Shown here piece by piece: positions 1-7,338 of a DNA stretch of 25,752 nucleotides. The DNA is from CAVVYA01 sp964577835 (GTDB lineage Bacteria; Pseudomonadota; Alphaproteobacteria; SMXQ01): positions 1 through 25,752 of the forward strand of contig CAZOBN010000039.1 in NCBI GenBank assembly GCA_964577835.1, written 5' to 3'. Under the pieces are notes generated by a model. It was not told the DNA's origin, did no database searches, and worked only from the letters and a program-made list of their open reading frames with translations. The first letter of the stretch is position 1; each line of letters begins with the position of its first letter. Both the position numbers and the translations under genes were made by a program.

Positions 1-1
1 C

Positions 2-169
2 CTCAATATTCTCATCCGCACCCTGCTGCGGCGCGGCGACTGCGTCACCTTCCGCACCGGCGCCGGCATCGTCGCCGATTCCGATCCCCGGCGGGAACTG
101 GCGGAAACTCGCGTCAAGGCTCTCGGCCTTTTACGGGCACTCGGCCAAGAGGGAGGCAACAACCCGTGA
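2..169 (+). CDS. pabB: Aminodeoxychorismate synthase component I, C-terminal end (partial)
   Basis: This is the last 55 codons of a gene that begins before the window. Component I converts chorismate plus ammonia to 4-amino-4-deoxychorismate in folate synthesis. The visible tail has the end of the chorismate-binding fold: the GAGIVADSDP segment followed by an RELAETRVKA helix, which is the typical C-terminal signature of PabB/TrpE enzymes. The TGA stop overlaps the GTG start of the next gene (sequence GTGA), so the two are translationally coupled. The pabC partner immediately downstream argues for PabB rather than TrpE. The N-terminal part and any fusion are outside the window. Confidence 0.9.
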   Translation, partial: LNILIRTLLRRGDCVTFRTGAGIVADSDPRRELAETRVKALGLLRALGQEGGNNP

Positions 170-1020
170 GCGCGCCATTCGTGCTGATCAACGGAAAGCC
201 GGGCCATGGCATCGATGCCCTCGATCGCGGCCTCGCGTATGGCGACGGCGTCTTTCGCACCATTGCCGCGCGGCATGGCCGGCCGGAGTTCTGGAACGCC
301 CAGATGACCAAGCTCGCCGCGGATGCGGCGAAGCTCGCCTTGCCGATGCCCGACGCGGCACAGCTCGCCCGCGACGCGGCGACGGTCCTGCCCCATGGCG
401 GCGCGCGCGTCGTGCTGAAGATCATCCTCACCCGCGGCGTCGGCGGGCGCGGCTACCGGCCGCCAGAACGCCCGTCGCCGACGCGCATCGTCCTGTGCGC
501 CGCTTGGCCTGACTATCCCCTCGATTGGGCGGAAACCGGTGTGGCCGTCCGCGTCTGCGAAACGCACCTCTCGGTTCAGCCCAAGCTTGCCGGGGTGAAA
601 CATCTCAATCGCCTGGAACAGGTTCTGGCGCGCGCCGAATGGTCCGATGCGCGGGTGGCCGAAGGCGTGATGACGGACATCGGCGGCCACGCGATTTCCG
701 GCACCATGAGCAATCTCTTTGCCATCATAGACGACCGTCTGCTGACGCCCGATCTCTCGCGATGCGGCATCGCCGGTGTCATGCGCGGCGTTATCATTGC
801 ATGGGCGGCGCGGCGGGGGCTTTCGGTCGCGGAGACGGACCTCTCGCTCGATGACCTGTACCGGGCCGACGAGCTCTTCCTCACCAACAGCTTGGTCGGC
901 GTTTGGCCAGTGCACGAAATCGATGGCCGCCGCAAAGGCGTCGGCGCCCTGACACGGACGATTTCGACCGCCGTTGACGAGGCACGGAGCGCGAGCCTTT
1001 GCGAATTTGTTGCCCTTTAG
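166..1020 (+). CDS. pabC: Aminodeoxychorismate lyase (PLP fold type IV)
   Basis: A 284-residue class IV aminotransferase-fold protein. PabC releases pyruvate from 4-amino-4-deoxychorismate to give 4-aminobenzoate for folate. Visible signatures are LDRGLAYGDGVFRT at residues 19-32 and GVKHLNRLEQVLAR around residues 143-156, where K145 should be the PLP-binding lysine; the KHLNRLEQ context favours PabC over the branched-chain or D-amino acid transaminases of the same fold. The GTG start overlaps the pabB stop, so this is a two-gene unit. The last 12-15 residues do not look family-like, and the next gene begins a more A/T-rich region about 50 bases later, so the very C-terminus may have been altered at an insertion boundary (inference). 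Confidence 0.93.
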   Translation: MSAPFVLINGKPGHGIDALDRGLAYGDGVFRTIAARHGRPEFWNAQMTKLAADAAKLALPMPDAAQLARDAATVLPHGGARVVLKIILTRGVGGRGYRPPERPSPTRIVLCAAWPDYPLDWAETGVAVRVCETHLSVQPKLAGVKHLNRLEQVLARAEWSDARVAEGVMTDIGGHAISGTMSNLFAIIDDRLLTPDLSRCGIAGVMRGVIIAWAARRGLSVAETDLSLDDLYRADELFLTNSLVGVWPVHEIDGRRKGVGALTRTISTAVDEARSASLCEFVAL

Positions 1021-1072
1021 GCGCCAGCGTCTTCATTGGCTAATCTCTGTGTGCCTCAGGAGCGATAAGGCG

Positions 1073-1804
1073 ATGAACAGTTTGGAAAAGATGCTGTGTA
1101 TTCTGGACCTTTTCGAAGGCCCGCACCTTGAATGGTCGATCGACGATTTGATATCAGAACTCGGCTATCCGCGCTCAACGCTTTATCGCTACGTAAAAAC
1201 GTTGGTTAAGGCAGGGTTACTGCTCTCGCATGGCGATGCAAGCGTCACGTTGGGCCCGAGAATTGTCGAGCTGGATTACGAGATTCGGAATAGCGATCCT
1301 CTTATCCGCCATGGCGCTGGCCCCATGGCCTCTTTGGTCACCGAGATTCCGGGGGTCGCTCTCTTGTGCCGCATGTACCGCGATAGAGTGCTCTGTATTC
1401 ATCAGGAGAGCAGCACTGACAGCTTTGTCAGCGGTTATGTCAGAGGCCGTGCCATGCCGCTGGTCCGAGGCGCGGCATCGCGAATTATTCTCGCTCACCT
1501 CCCCACGAGCAAACTCAAGCGGCTCTACAAAGGAAATCACGAGTTCGCTCAACTGGGTCTTGGAGAAAGTTTTTCTGAGGTTCAGTCGCAGCTTCGCAAA
1601 ATACGTCGCGACGGCTTTTGCATCGCGAGCGGCGAGGTCATGCCGGGGATATGTGGCGTCGCTGCTCCAATCTTCGAACAGAGCAAGATCGCTGGCAGCA
1701 TAAGCATCAGTGTCGCGGAAGAGGACCTGCCGGCTGACCGGGTTCGCCCTGTTGTCGATAAAATTATCGCGCTTGCCGGAATCCTGAATGATCTTGGCTA
1801 TTGA
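1073..1804 (+). CDS. IclR-family transcriptional regulator
   Basis: 243 residues with an N-terminal winged helix-turn-helix (about residues 1-60, including PRSTLYRYVKTLVKAGLL) and a C-terminal IclR effector-binding domain (about 75-240, with the family-typical GEVMPGICGVAAPIF stretch). An upstream in-frame start at 974 overlaps pabC and is rejected; ATG 1073 has AGGAG ten bases before it. IclR proteins such as PcaR, PcaU and PobR control protocatechuate and 4-hydroxybenzoate genes, and this one sits directly before an aromatic-degradation cluster, so a pca-type regulatory role is likely. A palindrome overlapping the next gene's promoter (1871-1889) is a candidate operator. The effector cannot be read from the sequence. 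Confidence 0.9.
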   Translation: MNSLEKMLCILDLFEGPHLEWSIDDLISELGYPRSTLYRYVKTLVKAGLLLSHGDASVTLGPRIVELDYEIRNSDPLIRHGAGPMASLVTEIPGVALLCRMYRDRVLCIHQESSTDSFVSGYVRGRAMPLVRGAASRIILAHLPTSKLKRLYKGNHEFAQLGLGESFSEVQSQLRKIRRDGFCIASGEVMPGICGVAAPIFEQSKIAGSISISVAEEDLPADRVRPVVDKIIALAGILNDLGY

Positions 1805-1811
1805 TTGCCCG

Positions 1812-1835
1812 GCAGGCTTGCTTTCGCTCGCCTGC
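1812..1835 (+). terminator. Weak hairpin after the IclR gene
   Basis: GCAGGC at 1812-1817 can pair with GCCTGC at 1830-1835 across a 12-base loop, starting 8 bases after the IclR stop. Only a short AATTT follows, so intrinsic termination would be weak. Listed as a possible terminator only. Confidence 0.25.
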
Positions 1836-1846
1836 AATTTCCGAGG

Positions 1847-1875
1847 TTGACTCCGGTGCTCCTGCACAATAATCT
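1847..1875 (+). promoter_or_regulatory. Sigma-70-like promoter for the amidohydrolase gene
   Basis: TTGACT at 1847-1852 is followed by a 17-base spacer and TAATCT at 1870-1875. The -35 matches five of six consensus bases. The -10 matches only positions 1, 2 and 6, which are the important ones. It lies in the intergenic region after the IclR gene and reads toward the amidohydrolase at 1983. Confidence 0.45.
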
Positions 1876-1889
1876 CACAATATGAGATT
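1871..1889. promoter_or_regulatory. Perfect palindromic operator candidate (IclR-type)
   Basis: AATCTCA (1871-1877) and TGAGATT (1883-1889) form a perfect 7-bp inverted repeat around CAATA. It overlaps the proposed -10 box and the expected transcription start, so a bound protein would probably repress. IclR-family regulators typically bind short palindromes, and an IclR gene ends 67 bases upstream; the pairing of that regulator with this site is inference. Confidence 0.5.
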
Positions 1890-1982
1890 TTAACCCATTT
1901 CCTGCCCGGACATCTGCTCGAAGGCAACCCGCCAACACGTGTCTCGTGCCAGTCCGTTATGGGATTTACCGTAGGAAACGCG

Positions 1983-3008
1983 ATGTCCGAAAACACGGCG
2001 ATCAAGATCGATATTTTCAATCACATCTTTCCGACCGGCTTCTTCGAAAAGATGCTCGATATCGTCCCCGACAAGAAGAAAGTGAAACGCTGGCTGAATA
2101 TTCCATTTTTAGTCGATCTGGATGTTCGCTTCGAGAAAATGGATGAGTTCGGAGACTACCGGCAAATCCTGTCGCTTTCGGCGCCGCCGATCGAAGCTTT
2201 GGCCGGGCCGAACCACTCACCGGAGCTTGCCCGAATCGGCAACGACGGCATGGCCGACTATGTCCAACGCTATCGAGACCGGTTTCCCGGGTTTATCGCA
2301 TCGTTGCCCTTGAACAACATCGATGCCTCGGTGGAGGAGCTTCATCGCGCGATGCGCGATTTGAATGCGGTCGGCGTGCAGCTCTTTTCCAACGTGAACG
2401 GAAAATCCATCGACGCGCCTGAATTCTTCCCGCTGTTCGAAGCCATGGCTACGTATGAACGGCCGATCTTCCTGCATCCGATTCGGACCGCCTCGTTCCC
2501 GGACTTTTCTACCGAGTCCAAGTCGCTCTACGAAATCTGGTGGACGTTCGGTTGGCCCTACGAAACGAGCGCGGCGATGGCTCGACTGGTGTTTTCGAAG
2601 CTGTTTGAAAAACTTCCCAATATCAAGATCGTCACGCACCACATGGGCGGCATGATACCGTACTACGAAGGTCGGGTCGGGCCGGGATGGGATCAACTCG
2701 GTAGCCGGACAGCGGATGAAGATTACGGCACACTGCTTCAGTCGCTCGAAAAGCGGCCAATCGACTACTTCAAGATGTTTTTTGCCGACACGGCGCTCTT
2801 CGGGAGCGCGAGCGGCACGCGCTGTGGCCTTGATTTCTTCGGCGCTGATCATGTGGTGTTCGCTTCAGACGCCCCTTTCGACCCCGAAGGCGGGCCCATG
2901 TACATTCGAGATACGATCCGCGTGATCGAGGAGTTGGATATCACCAAAGAAGAACGTGAGAAGATATATCGCGGCAACGCCGAGAAACTGCTTGGAATTA
3001 CGGTTTAA
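1983..3008 (+). CDS. Amidohydrolase-2 (ACMSD-like) family protein, putative aromatic-acid decarboxylase
   Basis: 341 residues from ATG 1983, which has AGGAA five bases upstream; ATG 1959 lacks a ribosome site. The TIM-barrel family contains decarboxylases of aromatic or muconate acids (ACMSD, gamma-resorcylate and 5-carboxyvanillate decarboxylases). Visible landmarks are IDIFNHIFP (residues 9-17), FLHPIRT with H165, VTHHMGGMIPYYEGR with H219/H220, and FASDAPF with D296. The N-terminal motif is D-x-F-N-H, with phenylalanine where ACMSD has the first metal histidine, so the metal site may differ. It lies between an IclR regulator and the pca operon, so decarboxylation to protocatechuate is an attractive role, but the substrate is not shown by the sequence; a hydrolase or hydratase role remains possible. 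Confidence 0.78.
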   Translation: MSENTAIKIDIFNHIFPTGFFEKMLDIVPDKKKVKRWLNIPFLVDLDVRFEKMDEFGDYRQILSLSAPPIEALAGPNHSPELARIGNDGMADYVQRYRDRFPGFIASLPLNNIDASVEELHRAMRDLNAVGVQLFSNVNGKSIDAPEFFPLFEAMATYERPIFLHPIRTASFPDFSTESKSLYEIWWTFGWPYETSAAMARLVFSKLFEKLPNIKIVTHHMGGMIPYYEGRVGPGWDQLGSRTADEDYGTLLQSLEKRPIDYFKMFFADTALFGSASGTRCGLDFFGADHVVFASDAPFDPEGGPMYIRDTIRVIEELDITKEEREKIYRGNAEKLLGITV

Positions 3009-3150
3009 CAGCTCGGTGGCGCGTTCTTTTTTCCGTTTATAGGCGCGCGCGACCCGGAGCAGAGGAACAGAGCCGCCGCGAAGCGCAGTGAGCCAATTGT
3101 GGGGGTTCGTTGCTTTATCAAGCTAGTCTCATTTGGGAAGTAGCTGAAAG

Positions 3151-3942
3151 ATGCCATTCCTCGACCTCGCCGATCTGACAGTTCACTACCGCAGCGACGG
3201 CGCCGGGCGAACGATCATCGTTTTCATCAATCCGCTCGGAACGGATCTGAGGGTTTGGGACGATGTGCTTACCGAAATGGCGGCTGCTGTCCGTTGTCTC
3301 AGATATGACAAGCGCGGACACGGTCTGACCACGGCGACTCCAGGCCCTTATTCGATTGACGATCTTGCGGACGATCTAATCCGGCTCTTGGACGCGCAGG
3401 ACATCGACCAAGCCGTGCTTTGCGGCCTTTCGATCGGCGGATTGATCGCGCAACGCCTGGCGATCAGGTGCCCCGACCGTATTCAAGCGCTGATCTTATG
3501 CGATACGGCGGCCCGGATCGGCGAGCCTGACATGTGGAACGCGCGGATCCAGGCAGTCCGGACTGGTGGCCTTCCGTCCATAGTGGATGCCGTGATGGAG
3601 CGTTGGCTGACAGAGCGCTTTCGCGCGGCGCAGCCGAGCGCGTATCAAGGGTGGCGCAATCTTCTTATGAGGATGCCGGTGGAGGGATATATCGGCGCCT
3701 GTATGGCCGTCCGCGACGCGGACTTGCGCCAGGATTGCGCGATGATCAGAACCCCGACCATGGTCCTTTGTGGTGCACAGGATATATCCACGCCCCCTGA
3801 TCTTGTCGAAGGGTTTGCCAACACCATTCCAGGCGCAAGCTTCGTGCTGCTGGAGAACGCCGGCCATCTTCCCTGCATCGAGCAACCGAAGCGCGTGGCC
3901 GCCCAGATCGACGAATTCGTGAAGGAGTTGCATCTTGCCTGA
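3151..3942 (+). CDS. pcaD: 3-oxoadipate enol-lactonase
   Basis: A 263-residue alpha/beta hydrolase that opens 3-oxoadipate enol-lactone to 3-oxoadipate. The nucleophile elbow is GLSIGG with S94; D211 (CGAQDISTPP) and H239 (AGHLPCIEQP) complete the triad, and the oxyanion-side INPLGTDLRVWD loop is typical of PcaD. It is the first gene of the pca operon; its stop overlaps the TTG start of pcaC by 8 bases. The 142 bases before it carry a purine-rich ribosome site (GGGAAG about 10 bases before the ATG) but no convincing -35/-10 pair. Context leaves little doubt about function, although generic alpha/beta hydrolases share the fold. Confidence 0.92.
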   Translation: MPFLDLADLTVHYRSDGAGRTIIVFINPLGTDLRVWDDVLTEMAAAVRCLRYDKRGHGLTTATPGPYSIDDLADDLIRLLDAQDIDQAVLCGLSIGGLIAQRLAIRCPDRIQALILCDTAARIGEPDMWNARIQAVRTGGLPSIVDAVMERWLTERFRAAQPSAYQGWRNLLMRMPVEGYIGACMAVRDADLRQDCAMIRTPTMVLCGAQDISTPPDLVEGFANTIPGASFVLLENAGHLPCIEQPKRVAAQIDEFVKELHLA

Positions 3943-4303
3943 CGATCGCTACGAGATGGGAATGCGTGTACGGCGCGAGGTGCTCGGCGATGCCCATGTT
4001 GATCGCGCCGAAGCGAACAAGACGGCGGTCGACGCGGACTTCCAGCGTTATATCACGGAGGCCGCCTGGGGCTCTGTTTGGGTTCGCCCCGGCGTCGATC
4101 GACGAACCCGCAGCTTGCTGACCATCGTGCTTCTGGCGGCCCTCGGGCATCACGAGGAACTCGCGATGCACATGCGGGCGGCCCGCAACACGGGCGCGAC
4201 GTTGGCCGAAATACAGGAAGCATTGCTGCACGTCGCGCTCTATGCCGGCGTTCCGGCCGCTAACGCGGCTTTTGCGGTTCTCAAGAAGGTCAACGCCGAC
4301 TAA
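3935..4303 (+). CDS. pcaC: 4-carboxymuconolactone decarboxylase
   Basis: A 122-residue single-domain CMD/AhpD-fold protein that decarboxylates 4-carboxymuconolactone to 3-oxoadipate enol-lactone. Family hallmarks are RYEMGMRVRREVLGDAHVDRA near the N-terminus and LLAALGHHEELAMHMRAARNTG in the middle. The start is TTG at 3935: GAAGGAG ends 7 bases upstream, and the N-terminal RYE.G.RVRREVLG conservation begins before the first in-frame ATG at 3956, so the TTG is needed for the full domain. The 8-base overlap with pcaD indicates translational coupling. PcaC is separate from PcaD here, not fused as in some actinobacterial PcaL proteins. Confidence 0.95.
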   Translation: MPDDRYEMGMRVRREVLGDAHVDRAEANKTAVDADFQRYITEAAWGSVWVRPGVDRRTRSLLTIVLLAALGHHEELAMHMRAARNTGATLAEIQEALLHVALYAGVPAANAAFAVLKKVNAD

Positions 4304-4321
4304 GGGACGAGGAGGAGATAG

Positions 4322-5029
4322 ATGAGCGAAATGGAATGCAACGCCCGGGATTGGACCCGGGAACCTCCATATCTGTTCGAGGCGTACAAATCGACCGGCC
4401 TTCGCTCGCCGAGAAAGCCACTGGTTCCGTTGCAGCAGACATTGTCGGAGCTAACGGGGCCGATCTACGGCCACGAGGCGTTAGGACCGCTTGACGCCGA
4501 TCTAACGAGGAATGCGGCGGTTAGTGGTGAGCCCCTTGGCGAGCGCATTATCGTGACGGGGCGCGTGCTCGATGAAGCTAGCCGACCCGTGTCAAACACG
4601 CTGCTCGAAGTCTGGCAGGCCAATGCTGCGGGTCGATATATTCATCGGAACGACCAGCACAAGGCGCCGCTCGATCCGAATTTTCTCGGGGCGGGGCGAT
4701 GTGTGACCGATGAAGAAGGTCGCTATCGCTTCATCACTATCAGGCCGGGGGCATATCCCTGGCTGAACCACCCTAACGCATGGCGGCCGGCGCATATTCA
4801 CTTTTCCCTGTTTGGCCCCAGCTTCGTAACGCGGCTCGTGACCCAAATGTACTTTCCGGGCGACCCGCTTCTGCCGATCGATCCGATCTTCAACAGCGTG
4901 CCCGATGTCGATGCGCGCAGCCGGCTGGTGGCGGCATTTTCTCTCGACGCGACCGAGCCGGAGTGGGCGCTAGGCTATCAATTCGATATCGTCCTGCGTG
5001 GTCGGAAGGCCACGCCCAGGGAGGCTTGA
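4322..5029 (+). CDS. pcaH: Protocatechuate 3,4-dioxygenase, beta subunit
   Basis: 235 residues of the intradiol dioxygenase family. With PcaG it cleaves protocatechuate ortho to the hydroxyls, giving 3-carboxy-cis,cis-muconate. The beta subunit carries the non-haem Fe(III) site, and all four ligands are present: Y105 (GRYIHRND), Y145 (GAYPW), H158 and H160 (WRPAHIHF). The N-terminal intradiol-dioxygenase cap (PPYLFEAYKSTGLRSPRKPL) is also typical. A strong GAGGAGGAG-like ribosome site precedes the ATG, 18 bases after pcaC, and pcaG starts 3 bases downstream. It should therefore be catalytically competent. Confidence 0.97.
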   Translation: MSEMECNARDWTREPPYLFEAYKSTGLRSPRKPLVPLQQTLSELTGPIYGHEALGPLDADLTRNAAVSGEPLGERIIVTGRVLDEASRPVSNTLLEVWQANAAGRYIHRNDQHKAPLDPNFLGAGRCVTDEEGRYRFITIRPGAYPWLNHPNAWRPAHIHFSLFGPSFVTRLVTQMYFPGDPLLPIDPIFNSVPDVDARSRLVAAFSLDATEPEWALGYQFDIVLRGRKATPREA

Positions 5030-5032
5030 GCC

Positions 5033-5632
5033 ATGAGCATCAGGCACACCGCATCGCAGACTATTGGTCCGTTCTTCGCCTACGGCCTAACGCCGGAAGC
5101 TTACGGCCGGCGCGGGATTGCCGGCAATAGTCTGGCGAACGACGAGACGCTGGGGCAGCGCATCCGAATCGAAGGCCGCGTTTTCGATGGCGCCGGCGCG
5201 CCCGTGTCGGACGCTCTCATCGAAATCTGGCAGGCTGACGCCCGCGGCCGTTACGCCCATCCCGCCGACAATCGGCCCGATCTGCCCGTCGATCCGAAAT
5301 TCAAGGGCTTCGGCCGGGTAGGCACTGACGAACGAGGACACTTTATATTCGATACCGTGAAGCCAGGCCGCGTGCCGGGGCGAGGCAATACGATGCAGGC
5401 GCCGCACATCAACGTCATCGTCTTCGCCCGCGGCATGCTCACTCACGCCTTCACGCGGCTCTATTTTTCCGATGAAGCCGACGCGAATGCGCTCGATCCA
5501 GTCCTTGGAACTCTGGAGGACGCGCGCCGCAAGACACTGATCGGTGAACGGCACGACCGATCCGGCAAAGCGGTCTACCAGTTCGATATCCATCTTCAGG
5601 GAGCGAGCGAGACCGTCTTCTTCGATGCCTGA
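5033..5632 (+). CDS. pcaG: Protocatechuate 3,4-dioxygenase, alpha subunit
   Basis: 199 residues of the same beta-sandwich fold as PcaH but without the iron ligands, as expected for the alpha subunit, which shapes the active site of the (alpha-beta)n enzyme. The N-terminal TASQTIGPFFAYGL is diagnostic of PcaG; the middle has the DALIEIWQADARGRYAHP stretch in which alpha retains only part of the metal motif, and MQAPHINVIVFARG replaces the beta subunit HIH motif. It is separated from pcaH by 3 bases and followed 24 bases later by the CoA-transferase genes. Confidence 0.97.
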   Translation: MSIRHTASQTIGPFFAYGLTPEAYGRRGIAGNSLANDETLGQRIRIEGRVFDGAGAPVSDALIEIWQADARGRYAHPADNRPDLPVDPKFKGFGRVGTDERGHFIFDTVKPGRVPGRGNTMQAPHINVIVFARGMLTHAFTRLYFSDEADANALDPVLGTLEDARRKTLIGERHDRSGKAVYQFDIHLQGASETVFFDA

Positions 5633-5656
5633 AGACGTATATGCAGGGAAGGCGAC

Positions 5657-6511
5657 ATGGCGAAGTTTTGTACCCTCGAGCGAGCCATCGGCGAGAATCT
5701 CCGCGACGGCGATGTCGTGGCGATGGAAGGCTTTACGCATTTAATCCCATTTGCGGCGGGGCACGAAATCATCCGGCAAGGGCGTAAGGGGCTCGTGTTG
5801 GTGCGCATGACACCCGACCTGATCTACGACCAGCTGATAGGCATGGGCTGCGCCAGAAAACTCGTTTTCTCTTGGGGCGGAAATCCCGGTGTCGGCTCGC
5901 TGCACCGTCTGCGGGACGCCATTGAACATGCTTGGCCAGGTCCGCTCGAGCTCGACGAGCATAGCCATGCCGCCATGGCGAATGCCTATGCGGCGGGCGC
6001 TGCTGGACTTCCCTGCGCGGTGTTCCGCGGCTACCGAGGAACCACCCTGTCGAGGGTCAATCCGCAGATCAAAAGCGTCATTTGTCCCTTCACCGGCGAG
6101 GAGCTTGCTTGTGTGCCGTCGATCCGGCCTGATCTTGCCGTCATCCATGCGCAGAAGGCCAATCGAGCGGGCGACATTCTGATAGAGGGCATCATCGGGG
6201 TTCAGAAAGAGGTTGTTCTCGCCGCCAAGCGATCTGTGGTGACGGTCGAACAGATCGTCGACGACTTCGGACCGATCAGTCCGAACGCCTGCGTTCTGCC
6301 GCGCTGGACGGTTACAGCGATTGCACGCGTCCCCGGTGGCGCGCATCCGTCTTACGCACATGGCTACTATGGACGCGACAACCCCTTTTATACGGGGTGG
6401 GATGCGATTGCTAGAAACCGGGAGACGTTCCTGGCCTGGATGAAGACGAATGTTCTTAGCAAAGGGCCGGAAGCATTTGCTGCGCATGCCTCCGATGTTC
6501 TTGTGGGATGA
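5657..6511 (+). CDS. catI: 3-oxoadipate CoA-transferase subunit A, CatI/GctA type
   Basis: 284 residues of the family I CoA-transferase alpha subunit. With CatJ it transfers CoA from succinyl-CoA to 3-oxoadipate. Segments such as AMEGFTHLIPFAAGHEIIRQ, VRMTPDLIYDQLIG, FSWGGNPGVGSLHRLRDA and PGGAHPSYAHGYYGRDNPFY match the CatI (Pseudomonas knackmussii B13) and glutaconate-CoA-transferase A group, and it is longer than classical PcaI (about 230 residues). GGGAAGG precedes the ATG. Its position after pcaG implies the 3-oxoadipate role; glutaconate or another dicarboxylic acid is possible in principle. Confidence 0.86.
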   Translation: MAKFCTLERAIGENLRDGDVVAMEGFTHLIPFAAGHEIIRQGRKGLVLVRMTPDLIYDQLIGMGCARKLVFSWGGNPGVGSLHRLRDAIEHAWPGPLELDEHSHAAMANAYAAGAAGLPCAVFRGYRGTTLSRVNPQIKSVICPFTGEELACVPSIRPDLAVIHAQKANRAGDILIEGIIGVQKEVVLAAKRSVVTVEQIVDDFGPISPNACVLPRWTVTAIARVPGGAHPSYAHGYYGRDNPFYTGWDAIARNRETFLAWMKTNVLSKGPEAFAAHASDVLVG

Positions 6512-6515
6512 ACCA

Positions 6516-7289
6516 ATGACTCAATATACCGCCACCGAAATGATGACTGTCGCGGCAGCGCGCGCCTTGAAAAATGACGATGTGTGCTTCGTTGGAATTG
6601 GCTTGCCATCGACAGCCTGTAATCTTGCGCGTCTGACCCATGCGCCGGACATCACGTTGATCTATGAGTCGGGCACGATCGGAACTAAGCCCGATGTTCT
6701 GCCTCTTTCGATCGGAGACGATGAATTGTGCAGGACGGCGCTCGCTACCGTTTCCGTACCGGAACTGTTTCGCTACTGGTTGCAGGGCGGTCGGATCACT
6801 GTCGGTTTTCTTAGTGGCGCGCAAATCGACCGATTCGGCAATCTCAACACGACCGTCATTGGCGACTATTACGCGCCGGAGGTTCGGCTTCCTGGCGGCG
6901 GCGGCGCGCCGGAAATCGCGTCGGCGTGCGGCGAGGTTATCATTGTCATGCAGCAGTCGTTACGCAGCTTTGTGAACCGACTCGATTTCGTGACGTCGTT
7001 TGGCCATGGCGATGGCGGCGCCGATCGCCAGCGCCTTGGCATCACGACTCGCGGACCGACCCGGCTGGTGACCGATCTTTGCGTGATGGAGCCCGATGCC
7101 GAAACAAAGGAGTTTATTGTAACCTCGATCCATCCTGGGATAGGTCGGGACAGAATTGAGGGAGGCACCGGCTGGAAGGTCCGCTTTGCGGCCGATGTCG
7201 CAGAAACCGGTCCGCCCACGGCCGGGGAGTTGACAGCGCTTCGCGATCTCCTTGCTCGTACGGCGAAAGCGCATGGCGAGGCGGCATGA
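6516..7289 (+). CDS. catJ: 3-oxoadipate CoA-transferase subunit B, CatJ/GctB type
   Basis: 257 residues from ATG 6516, four bases after the catI stop; a longer in-frame start at 6450 lies inside catI and is rejected. It is the beta subunit of a family I CoA-transferase. The catalytic glutamate is expected at E51 in IYESGTIG, with a GxGxPs-type loop (GIGLPSTACNLA) before it and the LPGGGGAPEIASACGE stretch in the centre. Like its partner it belongs to the CatJ/GctB branch rather than classical PcaJ. The stop at 7289 is 49 bases before pcaB. No 3-oxoadipyl-CoA thiolase follows. Confidence 0.86.
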   Translation: MTQYTATEMMTVAAARALKNDDVCFVGIGLPSTACNLARLTHAPDITLIYESGTIGTKPDVLPLSIGDDELCRTALATVSVPELFRYWLQGGRITVGFLSGAQIDRFGNLNTTVIGDYYAPEVRLPGGGGAPEIASACGEVIIVMQQSLRSFVNRLDFVTSFGHGDGGADRQRLGITTRGPTRLVTDLCVMEPDAETKEFIVTSIHPGIGRDRIEGGTGWKVRFAADVAETGPPTAGELTALRDLLARTAKAHGEAA

Positions 7290-7338
7290 CGTGGAGGCAC
7301 TCTGTCCGCGGATCTGCGCGAAGGACGCATAGCGGCAC

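Noticed and set aside
974..1072. Longer N-terminus for the IclR regulator
   Set aside because: It would overlap pabC, lacks a ribosome site, and the IclR helix-turn-helix begins right after ATG 1073.
3009..3150. A promoter or LysR/PcaQ-type operator directly before pcaD
   Set aside because: No convincing -35/-10 pair and no copy of the T-N11-A element found elsewhere; only a 5-bp AGCTA/TAGCT pair is visible.
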